A stretch of DNA of 64,000 nt from Bradyrhizobium sp. RP6 (GCF_003837805.1 NZ_RQIT01000003.1:1-64000), one strand, 5' to 3'. Numbered from the stretch's first letter, positions 35,198 through 43,954 are shown. Notes: a model not told the origin generated them from the letters alone. Numbers and translations: made by a program.

Positions 35198-36163
35198 ATG
35201 ACCCTGGGCACACTGGCCGTCCTGATCAACAGCACGCAGCAGAACTGGCTTCCCGAGCGCTGGAAGGCCCGGTTCGAAGCGGTCTGCGGGGAGCGCCGCG
35301 TCGTGCTGCTGCCGGATGCCGGGCTCGACCCGGCGGAGGTGCACTATGCCGCGGTGTGGAAGCCGGTGCCGGGCGATCTCGGTGCGTTCCCCAACCTGCG
35401 CGCGATCTTCAACCTCGGTGCCGGTGTCGATGCACTGATGGCGGACAAGAGCCTGCCCGATGTGCCCTTGGTGCGCGTCGCCGTGCCCGATCTCACCAAC
35501 CGCATGACCGAATATGTCGTGCTGCACGTGCTGATGCACCACCGCCAGGAGCTGTACCTGCGCGACTCGCAGCGCGTAAAGCGTTGGGCGCCGCTCTATC
35601 AATGGCCGGCCAGCGCGGTGACTGTCGGCGTCATGGGCCTGGGGACTCTCGGCGCTGACGCTGCCGATGTGCTGAAGCGGCTCGGCTTCCGCGTCGCCGG
35701 CTGGAGCCGCAGCCCGCGGACGATCGACGGCGTCGCGTGCTTCCATGGCGCTGCGCAGATCGATGCTTTCCTGCACACGACCGACATCCTGGTCTGCCTG
35801 CTGCCGCTGACGCCTGACACCAACGGCATCCTCAACCGCGACGTCTTCACAAAGCTCAACCGCAACAGCCCGCTCGGCGCGCCCGTGCTGATCAATGCCG
35901 GCCGCGGCGGCCTTCAGAACGAAGCCGATATCCTGGCCTGCCTCGACGACGGCACGCTGGGCGCCGCCTCGCTCGACGTCTTCGTGCAGGAGCCGCAGCC
36001 GGCGGACAGCCGCTTCTGGAGCCATCCCAAGGTGGTGTTGACGCCGCACAACGCGGCCGACACCGACGCCGACGCGATCTCGGCCTATGTCGCCGAGCAG
36101 ATCGCGCGGTTCGAGGCCGGCGCAGCGCTGGAGAATGTGGTGGATCGGGCAAGGGGCTACTAA
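35198..36163 (+). CDS. D-2-hydroxyacid dehydrogenase, GhrA-like
   Basis: 321 residues, NAD(P)H-dependent reductase of the glyoxylate/hydroxypyruvate reductase A type. The Rossmann motif GVMGLGTLGADAADVLKRLGF is near residue 150, followed by the WSRSPR stretch with the NADP-type arginine; LPLTPDTNGILNRDVF is near 210, the catalytic Arg in NAGRGGLQ near 235, Glu in QEPQPADSRFW and His in LTPHNAADT near 288. GAGG precedes the ATG at 35198. The frame is open to 35129, into the ECF42 promoter region, and that part is rejected. It is divergent from the sigma operon. Confidence 0.9.
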   Translation: MTLGTLAVLINSTQQNWLPERWKARFEAVCGERRVVLLPDAGLDPAEVHYAAVWKPVPGDLGAFPNLRAIFNLGAGVDALMADKSLPDVPLVRVAVPDLTNRMTEYVVLHVLMHHRQELYLRDSQRVKRWAPLYQWPASAVTVGVMGLGTLGADAADVLKRLGFRVAGWSRSPRTIDGVACFHGAAQIDAFLHTTDILVCLLPLTPDTNGILNRDVFTKLNRNSPLGAPVLINAGRGGLQNEADILACLDDGTLGAASLDVFVQEPQPADSRFWSHPKVVLTPHNAADTDADAISAYVAEQIARFEAGAALENVVDRARGY

Positions 36164-36226
36164 GCCCCTGGATTCGCCAGCACTGGCGCTTCAGGCTCGG
36201 TGTCTCCGCTTGCCCGCGACGGCAGC

Positions 36227-36871
36227 CTACGCTTTCGCGCCGACCATCATATCGATCGCACTCTTCACGATCGCCTCCAGCTCCTTGCGCGGAACGCGGG
36301 CGCGCGAACGGACGGCGATGGAGTGCACGGTAGCTGATGCGATCTGCGCCAGCACGGCCGGATCGGCGCTCCCCGGCAACTCGCCCTTCTCCTTGGCACG
36401 GCGGAAGCAACCGGCAAAAGCCTTGTCGAGCTCGGTGAGACCGTCGAGCACCATGGCGCGGATATCGGGATCGCTCACCGCCTCGGACGCCGCCGTCACC
36501 ACCGTGAAGCAACCGCGCGGGCCGGCCTCGCCGGAGAGATAGATGTTCAGCGCGGAGGCGAAGATTCGCTCCAGGCGCTGGCGCAGCGGCATTTCCTCGC
36601 GAAAGATCGCGGCCATGGAGGCTCGCGCTTCCTCACGGTAGCGCTGGTAGCTCTTGATGTAGAGCTCACGCTTGTCGCCGAAGGCGCCGTAGAGGCTCGG
36701 GCGGTTCATGCCGGTGGCCTCGCTGAGATCGTCGAGCGAGGTCGCGGCAAAGCCCTGCCTGCGGAACAGGTCGAGCGCCTTGCCGAGCGCGACATCAGGC
36801 TCGTAGGCGCGGGGACGGCCGCGGCGCTTGGGCTGACTGGCAGCAGCTGGCGGCTTTGATTTTTGTACCAT
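36227..36871 (-). CDS. TetR/AcrR family transcriptional regulator
   Basis: 214 residues. After an Arg/Pro-rich lead (PKRRGRPRAYEPDVALGKAL) the HTH is at about 28-58: FRRQGFAATSLDDLSEATGMNRPSLYGAFG. The C-terminal half has FTVVTAASEAVSDP and LAQIASATVHSIAVRSRARVP. Its ATG overlaps the inner end of a conserved inverted sequence TGCAA-N4-GTACAAAAATCA; the second copy faces the divergent GST gene. The pairing strongly suggests it represses both itself and the GST. The ligand is unknown. Confidence 0.88.
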   Translation of the reverse strand: MVQKSKPPAAASQPKRRGRPRAYEPDVALGKALDLFRRQGFAATSLDDLSEATGMNRPSLYGAFGDKRELYIKSYQRYREEARASMAAIFREEMPLRQRLERIFASALNIYLSGEAGPRGCFTVVTAASEAVSDPDIRAMVLDGLTELDKAFAGCFRRAKEKGELPGSADPAVLAQIASATVHSIAVRSRARVPRKELEAIVKSAIDMMVGAKA

Positions 36872-36925
36872 TTTGCAAATTAATCCTTGACCGCGGGTAT
36901 ATTATGCAACACAGTACAAAAATCA
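36857..36925. promoter_or_regulatory. Long inverted operator pair between tetR and GST
   Basis: TGATTTTTGTAC at 36857-36868 and GTACAAAAATCA at 36914-36925 form perfect 12-bp arms. Each is preceded on its own strand by TGCAA and four bases, so the unit TGCAA-N4-GTACAAAAATCA occurs once per strand. Site 1 includes the regulator's start codon. Site 2 lies 51 bases before the GST start. Confidence 0.7.
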
Positions 36926-36975
36926 ATCTCGCCAGGTTGAGCGAAACTCCAGAGAATTGCCCAAGGAGGCTACAG

Positions 36976-37620
36976 ATGGATCTCTATTTCTCGCCGCTCG
37001 CCTGCTCCATGGCGACGCGCGTCGCGCTGTATGAAGCCGGCGCCGAGGCGAACTATCTCGAAGTCGACCCGCCGACCAAAACAGTGCTGAGCGACGGCTC
37101 CGACTTCCGCGCCGTCAATCCGATCGGCCTTGTACCGACGCTGCGCACCGACGAGGGCGTGGTGCTGACCGAGAACGCCGCGATCCTGCAATATGTGGCC
37201 GACCGCTTCCCGCAGTCCGGCCTCGGCACCGCCGCGGGGATCGAGCGCACCCGGCTGCATCAATGGCTCTGCTTCGTCGGCACCGAGCTGCACAAGGGCC
37301 TGTTCATTCCCATGCTCGACCGCAAGGCGCCGCAGGAAGCGAAAGCCTACGCGCTGGAAAAGAACCTGTCGCGGCTCGACTATCTCGACAACTATCTGAA
37401 AGGCCGCGATTTCCTGCTCGACCATTTCAGCGTAGCGGATGCCTATCTCGTCACGGTCATCAACTGGACCATGGCGACGCCGCCGATCGAGCTTGCGAAA
37501 TGGCCCAACGTGAAGGCCTATTACGAACGCCTGCGCCAGCGCCCGTCGATCGCCAGGGCAATCGCGGAGGAGTTCGAGTTGTACAAGGCCGAGCTCGCGC
37601 GGAAGAAGGCCGCAGCGTAA
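36976..37620 (+). CDS. Glutathione S-transferase family protein
   Basis: 214 residues, cytosolic GST of beta-like type. The thioredoxin-fold N-terminus starts MDLYFSPLACSMATRVAL with a candidate catalytic Ser/Cys near residue 9-10. VNPIGLVPTLRTDEGVVLTENAAIL at about 45-70 is the glutathione-binding loop. The helical C-terminal domain has LDYLDNYLKGRDFLLDHFSVADAYL near 135, the usual N-capping box. AAGGAGG sits six bases before the ATG at 36976. The frame is open to 36856, but that extension lies in the operator. Probably repressed by the divergent TetR. Confidence 0.92.
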   Translation: MDLYFSPLACSMATRVALYEAGAEANYLEVDPPTKTVLSDGSDFRAVNPIGLVPTLRTDEGVVLTENAAILQYVADRFPQSGLGTAAGIERTRLHQWLCFVGTELHKGLFIPMLDRKAPQEAKAYALEKNLSRLDYLDNYLKGRDFLLDHFSVADAYLVTVINWTMATPPIELAKWPNVKAYYERLRQRPSIARAIAEEFELYKAELARKKAAA

Positions 37621-37703
37621 GGCCAATGCTATCTGCATATTTGGTGCGGCAGCGACGCCGTCCCGGCTCAGTCCGGACAGCGTCGTTCCGTCGCGCAACT
37701 CGA

Positions 37704-38471
37704 CTATTTCGGCGCCTGCAGCACGATGCCATAGCGGCCGTATATCCGGTCGATCGTGCCGTCGCTTCGCAGCCGTTCCAGGGCCCGGTCGATGGCTTCG
37801 CGTAATGCATCATCCGGGCGGATCATGCCGACGGCGACATTCCAGTTGAGATCGGCGATGCTCTCATCACGATCCAGGATCCGGAGCGGATTGTCCGGAT
37901 GCGTCAGATTGAAATAGCCTGCCGCAGTGGGTGTGACCGCGGCGGCATCGATCTCACGGTTCGACACGGCCTCCAGGCTGTCGCTCTCGAAGCCGAACGT
38001 CGATAGGGGCACGTGCCGTTGGCCGATGATCATGGCGGCGATCGATCCGACCTGCACTCCCACCTTGGTCTTTTCATTGAGACTCTTGAACGAGGTGAGC
38101 GGGCTGGATGACGGCACCGCGAGCGCGACGCCCGTGCGATAATACGGTTTCGATATCCTCAAACGTGTTTCGCCTTGCGCCTCGCGATCGGCGATGACGT
38201 CCAGGAGAATGTCACAGCCGGCGCTACGCATCTGGTACTGCGTGATGATCCAGTCGAGCCTCAGCGCCACACCGAGCTCGCGCGCCAGCAACTGTCCCAA
38301 CTCGACCTGAAAGCCGGGCGGCTCGCCGGTCTTGCGGGCAAAGGGAAGCGAGTTGGGATGCGCGCACAGCCCGATCACGCCGCTCGCACGGATCGCGTCC
38401 AGGGTTCGCGCCTGCGCCGGTCCCGGCAGCCCGATGGCGGCAGCGACGATGACCGGCACGATCATCTTCAT
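37704..38471 (-). CDS. Periplasmic substrate-binding protein of the quinoprotein operon (XoxJ-like)
   Basis: 255-residue periplasmic binding protein (family 3 fold). Signal peptide MKMIVPVIVAAAIGLPGPAQA; the mature part begins RTLDAIRASGVIGLCAHPNSLPF. It has FQVELGQLLARELGVAL and SKPYYRTGVALAVPSSSP, typical of solute-binding proteins. Instead of an ABC permease its neighbours are a c-type cytochrome and a PQQ dehydrogenase. Proteins in that position (XoxJ/MxaJ) are thought to help mature or load the dehydrogenase. It starts 40 bases after the cytochrome stop, so it is in the same operon. Confidence 0.75.
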   Translation of the reverse strand: MKMIVPVIVAAAIGLPGPAQARTLDAIRASGVIGLCAHPNSLPFARKTGEPPGFQVELGQLLARELGVALRLDWIITQYQMRSAGCDILLDVIADREAQGETRLRISKPYYRTGVALAVPSSSPLTSFKSLNEKTKVGVQVGSIAAMIIGQRHVPLSTFGFESDSLEAVSNREIDAAAVTPTAAGYFNLTHPDNPLRILDRDESIADLNWNVAVGMIRPDDALREAIDRALERLRSDGTIDRIYGRYGIVLQAPK

Positions 38472-38510
38472 TCCACACCCTCATCTGGACGCATCGGGGT
38501 CTTCGCTGAT

Positions 38511-38846
38511 TCAGCCTTCGCGTGGTTTCAAGGCGCGGATGTACTTGACGATCAGATCGATCTGCGCGTCGGTGAAAGCGCCATCGAATGCCGGCATTGC
38601 GCCTTGCTTGCCGTGCTTGATGCGGTTGCGAATGAAGTCGTCGTCGCGCGGCGAATTCATCAGTTGCGGCCCCTTGCCGGCAGCCCGTCCGCCGTCGGAG
38701 TGACAGAATCCGCAAGTTCCCGCGAACACCTGCTCGACCTCGAACGGCGCATTCTCGGGCGCAGGCGCCGCGGGTTGTGCTTGAGCCATTGCAGCGCACA
38801 GCAACGAGGCACCCACCGAGGCTGATCTCAAATGCAGCTTCAACAC
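38511..38846 (-). CDS. Cytochrome c, probable electron acceptor of the quinoprotein
   Basis: 111-residue periplasmic class I-type cytochrome c. Signal peptide LKLHLRSASVGASLLCAAMAQA, then a single haem motif CGFCH near residue 53, and a Met ligand candidate in GKQGAMPAFDGAF near 88. The GTG start at 38846 has GGAG five bases upstream. The longer frame to 38903 (also GTG) would include a hairpin at 38888 and is less likely. It sits directly after the PQQ dehydrogenase, the expected place for its electron acceptor (XoxG type), which passes electrons to a terminal oxidase. Confidence 0.82.
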   Translation of the reverse strand: MLKLHLRSASVGASLLCAAMAQAQPAAPAPENAPFEVEQVFAGTCGFCHSDGGRAAGKGPQLMNSPRDDDFIRNRIKHGKQGAMPAFDGAFTDAQIDLIVKYIRALKPREG

Positions 38847-38887
38847 GTCGACTCCATTCCTGAAGCAGGTGGCCGTTGCGATCAGCA

Positions 38888-38911
38888 AGGAGCGGGCTTG
38901 CACCCGCTCCT
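38888..38911 (-). terminator. Hairpin between the dehydrogenase and cytochrome genes
   Basis: 9-bp stem AGGAGCGGG/CCCGCTCCT (38888-38896 with 38903-38911) and a six-base loop, without a T-run on the minus strand. It may stabilise the upstream transcript or give partial termination, lowering cytochrome output relative to the dehydrogenase. Confidence 0.5.
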
Positions 38912-38929
38912 GCAGATCGTTTGCGGCGA

Positions 38930-40648
38930 CTATTTCAGGCTGAAGACGACGAGCGCGCCGTCGTCACGTGGCATGCTCTTGTATACGCCGCCGAAGTTCG
39001 GCGCATATTCGTCAGCCAGCATGCCGCCGAAGCCGGCGGTCACGGCGATATATTGCTTTCCGCCGACGGAGTAGCTGACGATGCCGCCCTGGTGACCGGT
39101 GCCGTTGTTGTGCTTCCACAGCTCTGCTCCGGTTTCGGCATCATAGGCGTGAAGGACGCCGCGGGAGTCCGGCACGAAGACCAGATTGCCCGCCGTCGAC
39201 AGCACGCTTCCAAGCGGCGGCTCGGGATAGCGGACCTCCCATTTCTTCGCTCCCGTTATGGGATCACGCGCGTCGAGATGGCCATAGATCTCGCCGCCGG
39301 GAGGAGGCGTCATCTTGAAATCGGCGCCGATGTTGAGCTGGACCTGGGGCGTCGTAACCGGTGTCGTCTTCTGGATGTCCAGCGTCATGCACCATTCCTG
39401 GCCGATCTTGTAGTAGAGGCCGGTCTTCGGGCTGTACGAGCCGGCGTTCCAGCTGATGCCGCCGCCGATGAACGGACACAGAGGCGGTTCAGTGACTTTC
39501 CCGACCGAGAAATCGCGGCGGCCGATCAGCGCGCCGGTCTTGGGATCGATATCCTTGACGAAGTTGATGTTCTCGACCAGCCGCCAGACGTTCTTCACCT
39601 TGAGATTGCCGTCGTAGACGAAGACGAAGCCGCCCTTGTTCGGATGAACCACGTATTTCTGACCGTCGCGCTCGAGCATCACGAACTCTCCGACGGAGCT
39701 GTCAAAGTCCCAGGCGTCGTGCGGCAGTTCCTGATGATAGAATTTCAGCTTGCCGGTATCGATATCGAGGCCGATCACCGAAGTCGTATAAAGATTGTCG
39801 CCGGGACGTGCGCCTTGCGTCTTGTAGTCGGCGCCCGACCAATCGTAGAGCGGCGCCGGGTTCGCGGTGCCCCACAGGATGGTGTTGGTCTCGGAATCGT
39901 AGGTGCCCGGCATCCAGCCGCCGCCGCCGCCGGTGCGCCAGGACTCGTTGCCCCAGGTCTTCATGGCCTCTTCGGTGCCCGCGACCGTCAGGAATTCCCA
40001 CTTCTTCTTTCCCGTCGTGGCATCGAGAGAGAAGATCGGGCCGCGGCCCGGCCATTCGCCACCTTGCGAGCCGATGATCACGCTCCCCTTCGCGTAAAGC
40101 GGCGCGCCGGTAAAGCCGACCGTGAGCTTCTGCGAGTCGATCAGCTTGGTCTCCCAGAGGACCTTTCCCGTCTTCGCATCCAGCCCGAAGACACGACCAT
40201 CCATCGTGCCGACGAAGACCTTGCCATCGCCGAGAGCTACGCCGCGGTTGTAGGGAGAGTGGGTCTGCCGGCTGATGAGCGCCTCGTCCAGTTCCGGAAA
40301 GAACGACCAGATGACCTCGCCGGTTGCGCCGTTCAGCGCAAAGACGCGGCTGTAAGAGCCCGAGTAATAGAGCACCCCGTCAGCCACGAGCGGCATGGAC
40401 TGCAGTCCACGCGTCGATCGCCCGGGGATGTGCATCCAGGCCACGCCGAGATTGCCGACGTTGCTCGTGTTGATCTGCGCGATCGGGCTGTAATGGTGGG
40501 ACTTGTACGAGCCGTGATAGGTGAGCCAATCGTTCTGGCCGGCGGCCTCGATGCGCGCCGTATCAACGGCCTGGGCCGACGCCGCTGACGCTGCAAGTGT
40601 CGCAACGACAACGACAGGCAAGGCCGAGCTGAGCCACTGCTTTCTCAT
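38930..40648 (-). CDS. PQQ-dependent alcohol dehydrogenase, lanthanide type
   Basis: 572-residue periplasmic quinoprotein, type I ADH/methanol dehydrogenase family. Signal peptide MRKQWLSSALPVVVVATLAASAASA. Repeating W-motif blades include GLDAKTGKVLWETKLIDSQ, LDATTGKKKWEF and AYDAETGAELWKH. The catalytic region PHDAWDFDSSVG has Asp314 and a second Asp at 316. In MxaF the equivalent second position is Ala; an Asp there is the mark of lanthanide-binding enzymes (XoxF, PedH). Metal ligands Asn263 (TANP) and Glu198 (SQGGE) also fit. The vicinal Cys pair of MxaF is absent. GGGAGGAAG precedes the ATG at 40648, and the frame upstream to 40858 is rejected. Confidence 0.88.
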   Translation of the reverse strand: MRKQWLSSALPVVVVATLAASAASAQAVDTARIEAAGQNDWLTYHGSYKSHHYSPIAQINTSNVGNLGVAWMHIPGRSTRGLQSMPLVADGVLYYSGSYSRVFALNGATGEVIWSFFPELDEALISRQTHSPYNRGVALGDGKVFVGTMDGRVFGLDAKTGKVLWETKLIDSQKLTVGFTGAPLYAKGSVIIGSQGGEWPGRGPIFSLDATTGKKKWEFLTVAGTEEAMKTWGNESWRTGGGGGWMPGTYDSETNTILWGTANPAPLYDWSGADYKTQGARPGDNLYTTSVIGLDIDTGKLKFYHQELPHDAWDFDSSVGEFVMLERDGQKYVVHPNKGGFVFVYDGNLKVKNVWRLVENINFVKDIDPKTGALIGRRDFSVGKVTEPPLCPFIGGGISWNAGSYSPKTGLYYKIGQEWCMTLDIQKTTPVTTPQVQLNIGADFKMTPPPGGEIYGHLDARDPITGAKKWEVRYPEPPLGSVLSTAGNLVFVPDSRGVLHAYDAETGAELWKHNNGTGHQGGIVSYSVGGKQYIAVTAGFGGMLADEYAPNFGGVYKSMPRDDGALVVFSLK

Positions 40649-40973
40649 TTTCACTTCCTCCCGCTCTTGTATTTGTTGATTGCATCTCGTGAGCGTCGCC
40701 GCGAGGGGTGTTTGCAGTTCAGTACGCGTCGATCGTCCTCCATCGGACCAAGTCGCCAACAGATACCCCCTCTTTCGGCGCATCGCGGCGAAAGAGCGAC
40801 GTTCACTATGTGATTGCTGTTGTACTTCTGCTTGCCGCTGCAGCTTACGACGGATCACAGCGCGTGCAAATACGGAACGCGCGCGAGACGACTTTGACGC
40901 ACGGGGTGAATTGAAATGGCAGCGGCACTGACCGTTTCGACCTCGATCGCCCCGGTCCCGGAAACGAAACGGC
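40649..40973. promoter_or_regulatory. 325-bp gap holding the dehydrogenase promoter
   Basis: No gene found. A loose palindromic pair, TGTGAT near 40809 and ATCACAG near 40854, is visible but too weak to name. The ADH-cytochrome-binding protein operon must start here, because the TRAP permease gene upstream ends at 40974. Confidence 0.4.
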
Positions 40974-42278
40974 TTATCCGTAGAGCACTTTCGGCAGGAT
41001 CGTGACGATGCCCGGCCACAGTGTCAGCAGCAGCACGAAGCCGATCATGATCATGAGATACGGCATCGTCACGCGGGCGATGTAGCCGAGGCCGTCATCG
41101 GTCAAGCCCTGAATGACGAACAGGTTGAAGCCGACGGGCGGCGTGATCTGCGCCATCTCGACGGCGAGCACGAGGAAGACGCCGAACCAGACCTCGTCGA
41201 AGCCGGCGCCCTTCACGATCGGCAGCACGATCGGCAGCGTCATCACGATCATCGAGAAGCCGTCGAGGAAGCAGCCGAGAACGAGATAGAAGACGATCAG
41301 CGCCACGATCAGCATGAACGGCGACAGGCCGAGCCCCTTGACGAATGCGGCCACCGCCTGCGGAATGCCGAGGAAGGCTGCGGCATTGCCGAGGATCGAA
41401 GCGCCCAGCACGATCAGCGCGATCATCGAGCAGGTCACGACCGAGCCGATCAACACGTCGCGCATCACCTGCTGCGACATCGCGCCTTGCGCCCAGGCCA
41501 CGAGCGCTGCGCCGAGCACGCCGACGGCGGCGGCCTCCGACGGGGTCGCGAGGCCGCCATACATCGAGCCGAGCACGCAGGCGATCAGGAACAGCGCCGG
41601 GGCGAGGTCCTTCAGCGCGGCGAAGCGTTCGCTCCATGGCACCTGCGAGAGCTTGGCTTCCGCTTCCGGCACCATGCTCCGATTGAGGCTCGCGTGCAGC
41701 ATCACCCAGGCCATGAAGGTCGCGGCCAGCAGGAATCCCGGCAGCACGCCGGCCGTGAACAGCTTCAGGATCGAGACATCGCCGAGCACGCCATAGATGA
41801 TCATGATGTTGGAGGGAGGGAGCAGGAACCCGAGCGTGCCGGCACCGGCGAGCGAGCCGATCGCGATGTCGCGGGAGTAGCCGCGGCGCAGCAGCTCGTT
41901 GAGCGACATGCGACCGATCACTTGTGTGGTCGCGGCCGACGAGCCCGAGATCGCAGCAAAGATGGTGCAGCCGATCACGTTCACATGCAGCAGGCGGCCG
42001 GGCAGCAGGCCGGCCCACGGTGCCAATCCCTGGAACAGCGAGCGCGACAGGCGGGTGCGGAACAGCAACTCGCCCATCAGGATGAACAGCGGCAGCGCAA
42101 GCAGTTCCTGCGTGGTCAGGATGTTCCAGGCGTATTGCGGCAGCAGCTTGTCGAGCGGGATCGAGCGGAACATCGCGAGCAGCATCGTCGCGGTCAGCGC
42201 AAGCGTCAGGCCGATCCAGACGCCGCAGGCCAGCAGCGCGAACAGAATCGCGAACAGTGCGACGACTTCGATGGTCAT
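40974..42278 (-). CDS. dctM: TRAP transporter large permease subunit (DctM)
   Basis: 434-residue inner-membrane protein of the TRAP family, about twelve membrane segments. Typical sequence includes FALLACGVWIGLTLALTATML, LLALPLFILMGELLFRTRLS, FLLPPSNIMIIYGVLGDVSI and VALIVFYLVLGCFLDGFSMI, and the end VTMPYLMIMIGFVLLLTLWPGI. It carries out sodium-coupled uptake of a carboxylate-type substrate with the DctP protein encoded at 42914. It is the last gene of the dctPQM set. Confidence 0.93.
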   Translation of the reverse strand: MTIEVVALFAILFALLACGVWIGLTLALTATMLLAMFRSIPLDKLLPQYAWNILTTQELLALPLFILMGELLFRTRLSRSLFQGLAPWAGLLPGRLLHVNVIGCTIFAAISGSSAATTQVIGRMSLNELLRRGYSRDIAIGSLAGAGTLGFLLPPSNIMIIYGVLGDVSILKLFTAGVLPGFLLAATFMAWVMLHASLNRSMVPEAEAKLSQVPWSERFAALKDLAPALFLIACVLGSMYGGLATPSEAAAVGVLGAALVAWAQGAMSQQVMRDVLIGSVVTCSMIALIVLGASILGNAAAFLGIPQAVAAFVKGLGLSPFMLIVALIVFYLVLGCFLDGFSMIVMTLPIVLPIVKGAGFDEVWFGVFLVLAVEMAQITPPVGFNLFVIQGLTDDGLGYIARVTMPYLMIMIGFVLLLTLWPGIVTILPKVLYG

Positions 42279-42309
42279 GCGATCTTGGATCCGGGAATGG
42301 ACAAAGCGG

Positions 42310-42903
42310 TCATTCGACGGGCGAGGCCTTCATGCGATGATCCTCCAGGGGCAGGCCGAGCGCGGCCTGGATCGCGCGCGCCAGGAACTGCAGCGTCAGC
42401 AGCAGCATGCCGAAGGTGACGACGGCTTCCGGAAACCACAGCGGCGTGTCGCTCGAAGTGGAGACCTGGCCGCGCACGAAGGCGCCCCAGGCAAATTTCG
42501 CCATGGCCGAGGTCAGGAACGCCATGAAGGCGAAGCCGGCCGCCGCCGAGAGAATCTCGAGCGCGCGCTGCACCGGCACTGGTGCGTTCTTCAGGAGCAG
42601 CACGACGCGGATATGGCCGCCGACACGTAGCGTCATGGCGGCGCCGAAGGTGAAGGACGCCGCCATCAGATAGGAGGAATATTCCCACGCGATCGAGATG
42701 CTGGGCGGGAAGAACGGCAGAAAGTTCGACAAGAAGCGGGTTGCGACCTCGCACAACATCAGCAGCGTCAGCATCAAGAGGCAGAAGCCGCCGATCCAGC
42801 CGTCGAGCCGGCCGAGGCGATCGATGCCGTCGAGGACGATGCGCAGCGGCGCGGGCGCCGCAGCATTGAGGCTTTGCGGTGCTTCGGGCGAAAGGCTCAC
42901 CAC
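42310..42903 (-). CDS. dctQ: TRAP transporter small permease subunit (DctQ)
   Basis: Inner-membrane subunit with four membrane segments in 203 residues or fewer; LDRLGRLDGWIGGFCLLMLTLLML is the first and VLEIL-SAAAGFAFMAFL the third. The start at 42903 (GTG) has GAGGG seven bases upstream; a GTG at 42921, overlapping the dctP stop, is the alternative. It lies directly between dctP and dctM, 31 bases from the latter. Confidence 0.85.
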   Translation of the reverse strand: MVSLSPEAPQSLNAAAPAPLRIVLDGIDRLGRLDGWIGGFCLLMLTLLMLCEVATRFLSNFLPFFPPSISIAWEYSSYLMAASFTFGAAMTLRVGGHIRVVLLLKNAPVPVQRALEILSAAAGFAFMAFLTSAMAKFAWGAFVRGQVSTSSDTPLWFPEAVVTFGMLLLTLQFLARAIQAALGLPLEDHRMKASPVE

Positions 42904-42913
42904 TATCCCGCCC

Positions 42914-43915
42914 TCAGCCACGCTTCATTTCGGCGAGATAGGCCCGCACCGGCTTGTCGGCGGCCGGCACGCGCTTGAGGAAGGCATCGAGCTGCGGCGC
43001 TGTCTTGGCCCGGATATCCGTCATCATCGCGTCCGACACGGGCACCACCTCCATGCCGCCTTCCTTCAGGCGGTTGAGGCTGTCGACGTCGGCCTTGAGC
43101 GAATTGGCCCAGAAGCCCGGCTCCATCTTTGCGGCGATATCAGCGACGAGCTTCTGCTGGTCGGCGCTGAGCGCCTTCCACGAATCGAGATTGACGGTGA
43201 GCATCTGCGACGACCAGACGTGGTTCGTCGGGTAGACATATTTCAGGAATTCCCAGAACTTGCCGTCGACGCCCGACACCGACGAGGTGGAGACGCCGGC
43301 CACGGCGCCGGAAGCGAGCGCGGGAATCGTCTCGCCCCAGGGGATCATCACGGCCGCCATGCCGATCGCGTTCAGCATGTCGACCGCGTTCTTGTCGGGC
43401 ACGCGGATCTTGATGTTTTTCAGGCCCTCGACATCCGCCACTTTGGCCTTCAGATGCAGATACTGCGTCGGCCACGGCACGATGTAGAGGATCTTCTGGT
43501 TGTTTCGCGCGGCGATCTTCTCGTATTCGGGCCGCACATATTTGTGCAGCACCTTGAGCTCGTCCACCGAGCCGCAGAGGAAGGGAATGCTCTCGACGCC
43601 CATGAACGGTTCGTCGCCGACCTGCTGGATGTTGAGGACGTCGGCGAGCGGAACCAAGCCGTCGCGCACGGCGCGCAAGTGCTCGGGGCCCTTGAAGCCG
43701 AGCTGACCACCCGCCTTCACGGTGATGTTGACCGTGCCGCCGCTCTGCTTCTTCACCTCCTCGGCGAAGGCAAAGGCGTTCTGGGTGTGGAAATTGCCGT
43801 CAGGCCACACCGTCGACATGTCCCAGCTTACCGTCGCCGCCCGCGCGCGGGTGGAGGCATGGCCGGCGGCGAGCAGCGTCGCTGCGCCCGCGGTGAAGTT
43901 CCGCCGTGTGATCAT
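42914..43915 (-). CDS. dctP: TRAP transporter substrate-binding protein (DctP)
   Basis: 333-residue periplasmic binding protein. It begins MITRRNFTAGAATLLAAGHAS, a twin-arginine (Tat) signal, so it is exported folded. The core has WDMSTVWPDGNFHTQNAFAFAEEVKK and EGLKNIKIRVPDKNAVDMLNAIGMAAVMIPWGE near 145-175, the substrate-contact region with its conserved Arg. The substrate is not shown by sequence. Because the next genes upstream are the hydantoinase/oxoprolinase pair, separated by only 39 bases, a carbamoyl- or oxoproline-type acid is a reasonable guess. Confidence 0.9.
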   Translation of the reverse strand: MITRRNFTAGAATLLAAGHASTRARAATVSWDMSTVWPDGNFHTQNAFAFAEEVKKQSGGTVNITVKAGGQLGFKGPEHLRAVRDGLVPLADVLNIQQVGDEPFMGVESIPFLCGSVDELKVLHKYVRPEYEKIAARNNQKILYIVPWPTQYLHLKAKVADVEGLKNIKIRVPDKNAVDMLNAIGMAAVMIPWGETIPALASGAVAGVSTSSVSGVDGKFWEFLKYVYPTNHVWSSQMLTVNLDSWKALSADQQKLVADIAAKMEPGFWANSLKADVDSLNRLKEGGMEVVPVSDAMMTDIRAKTAPQLDAFLKRVPAADKPVRAYLAEMKRG

Positions 43916-43954
43916 TGCACCCCTCCGTTTGCTACGCGTATGACGCCTGAGGCG

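Noticed and set aside
38876..40588. A 570-codon plus-strand frame across the PQQ dehydrogenase
   Set aside because: Antisense to a dehydrogenase with intact signal peptide and catalytic motifs.
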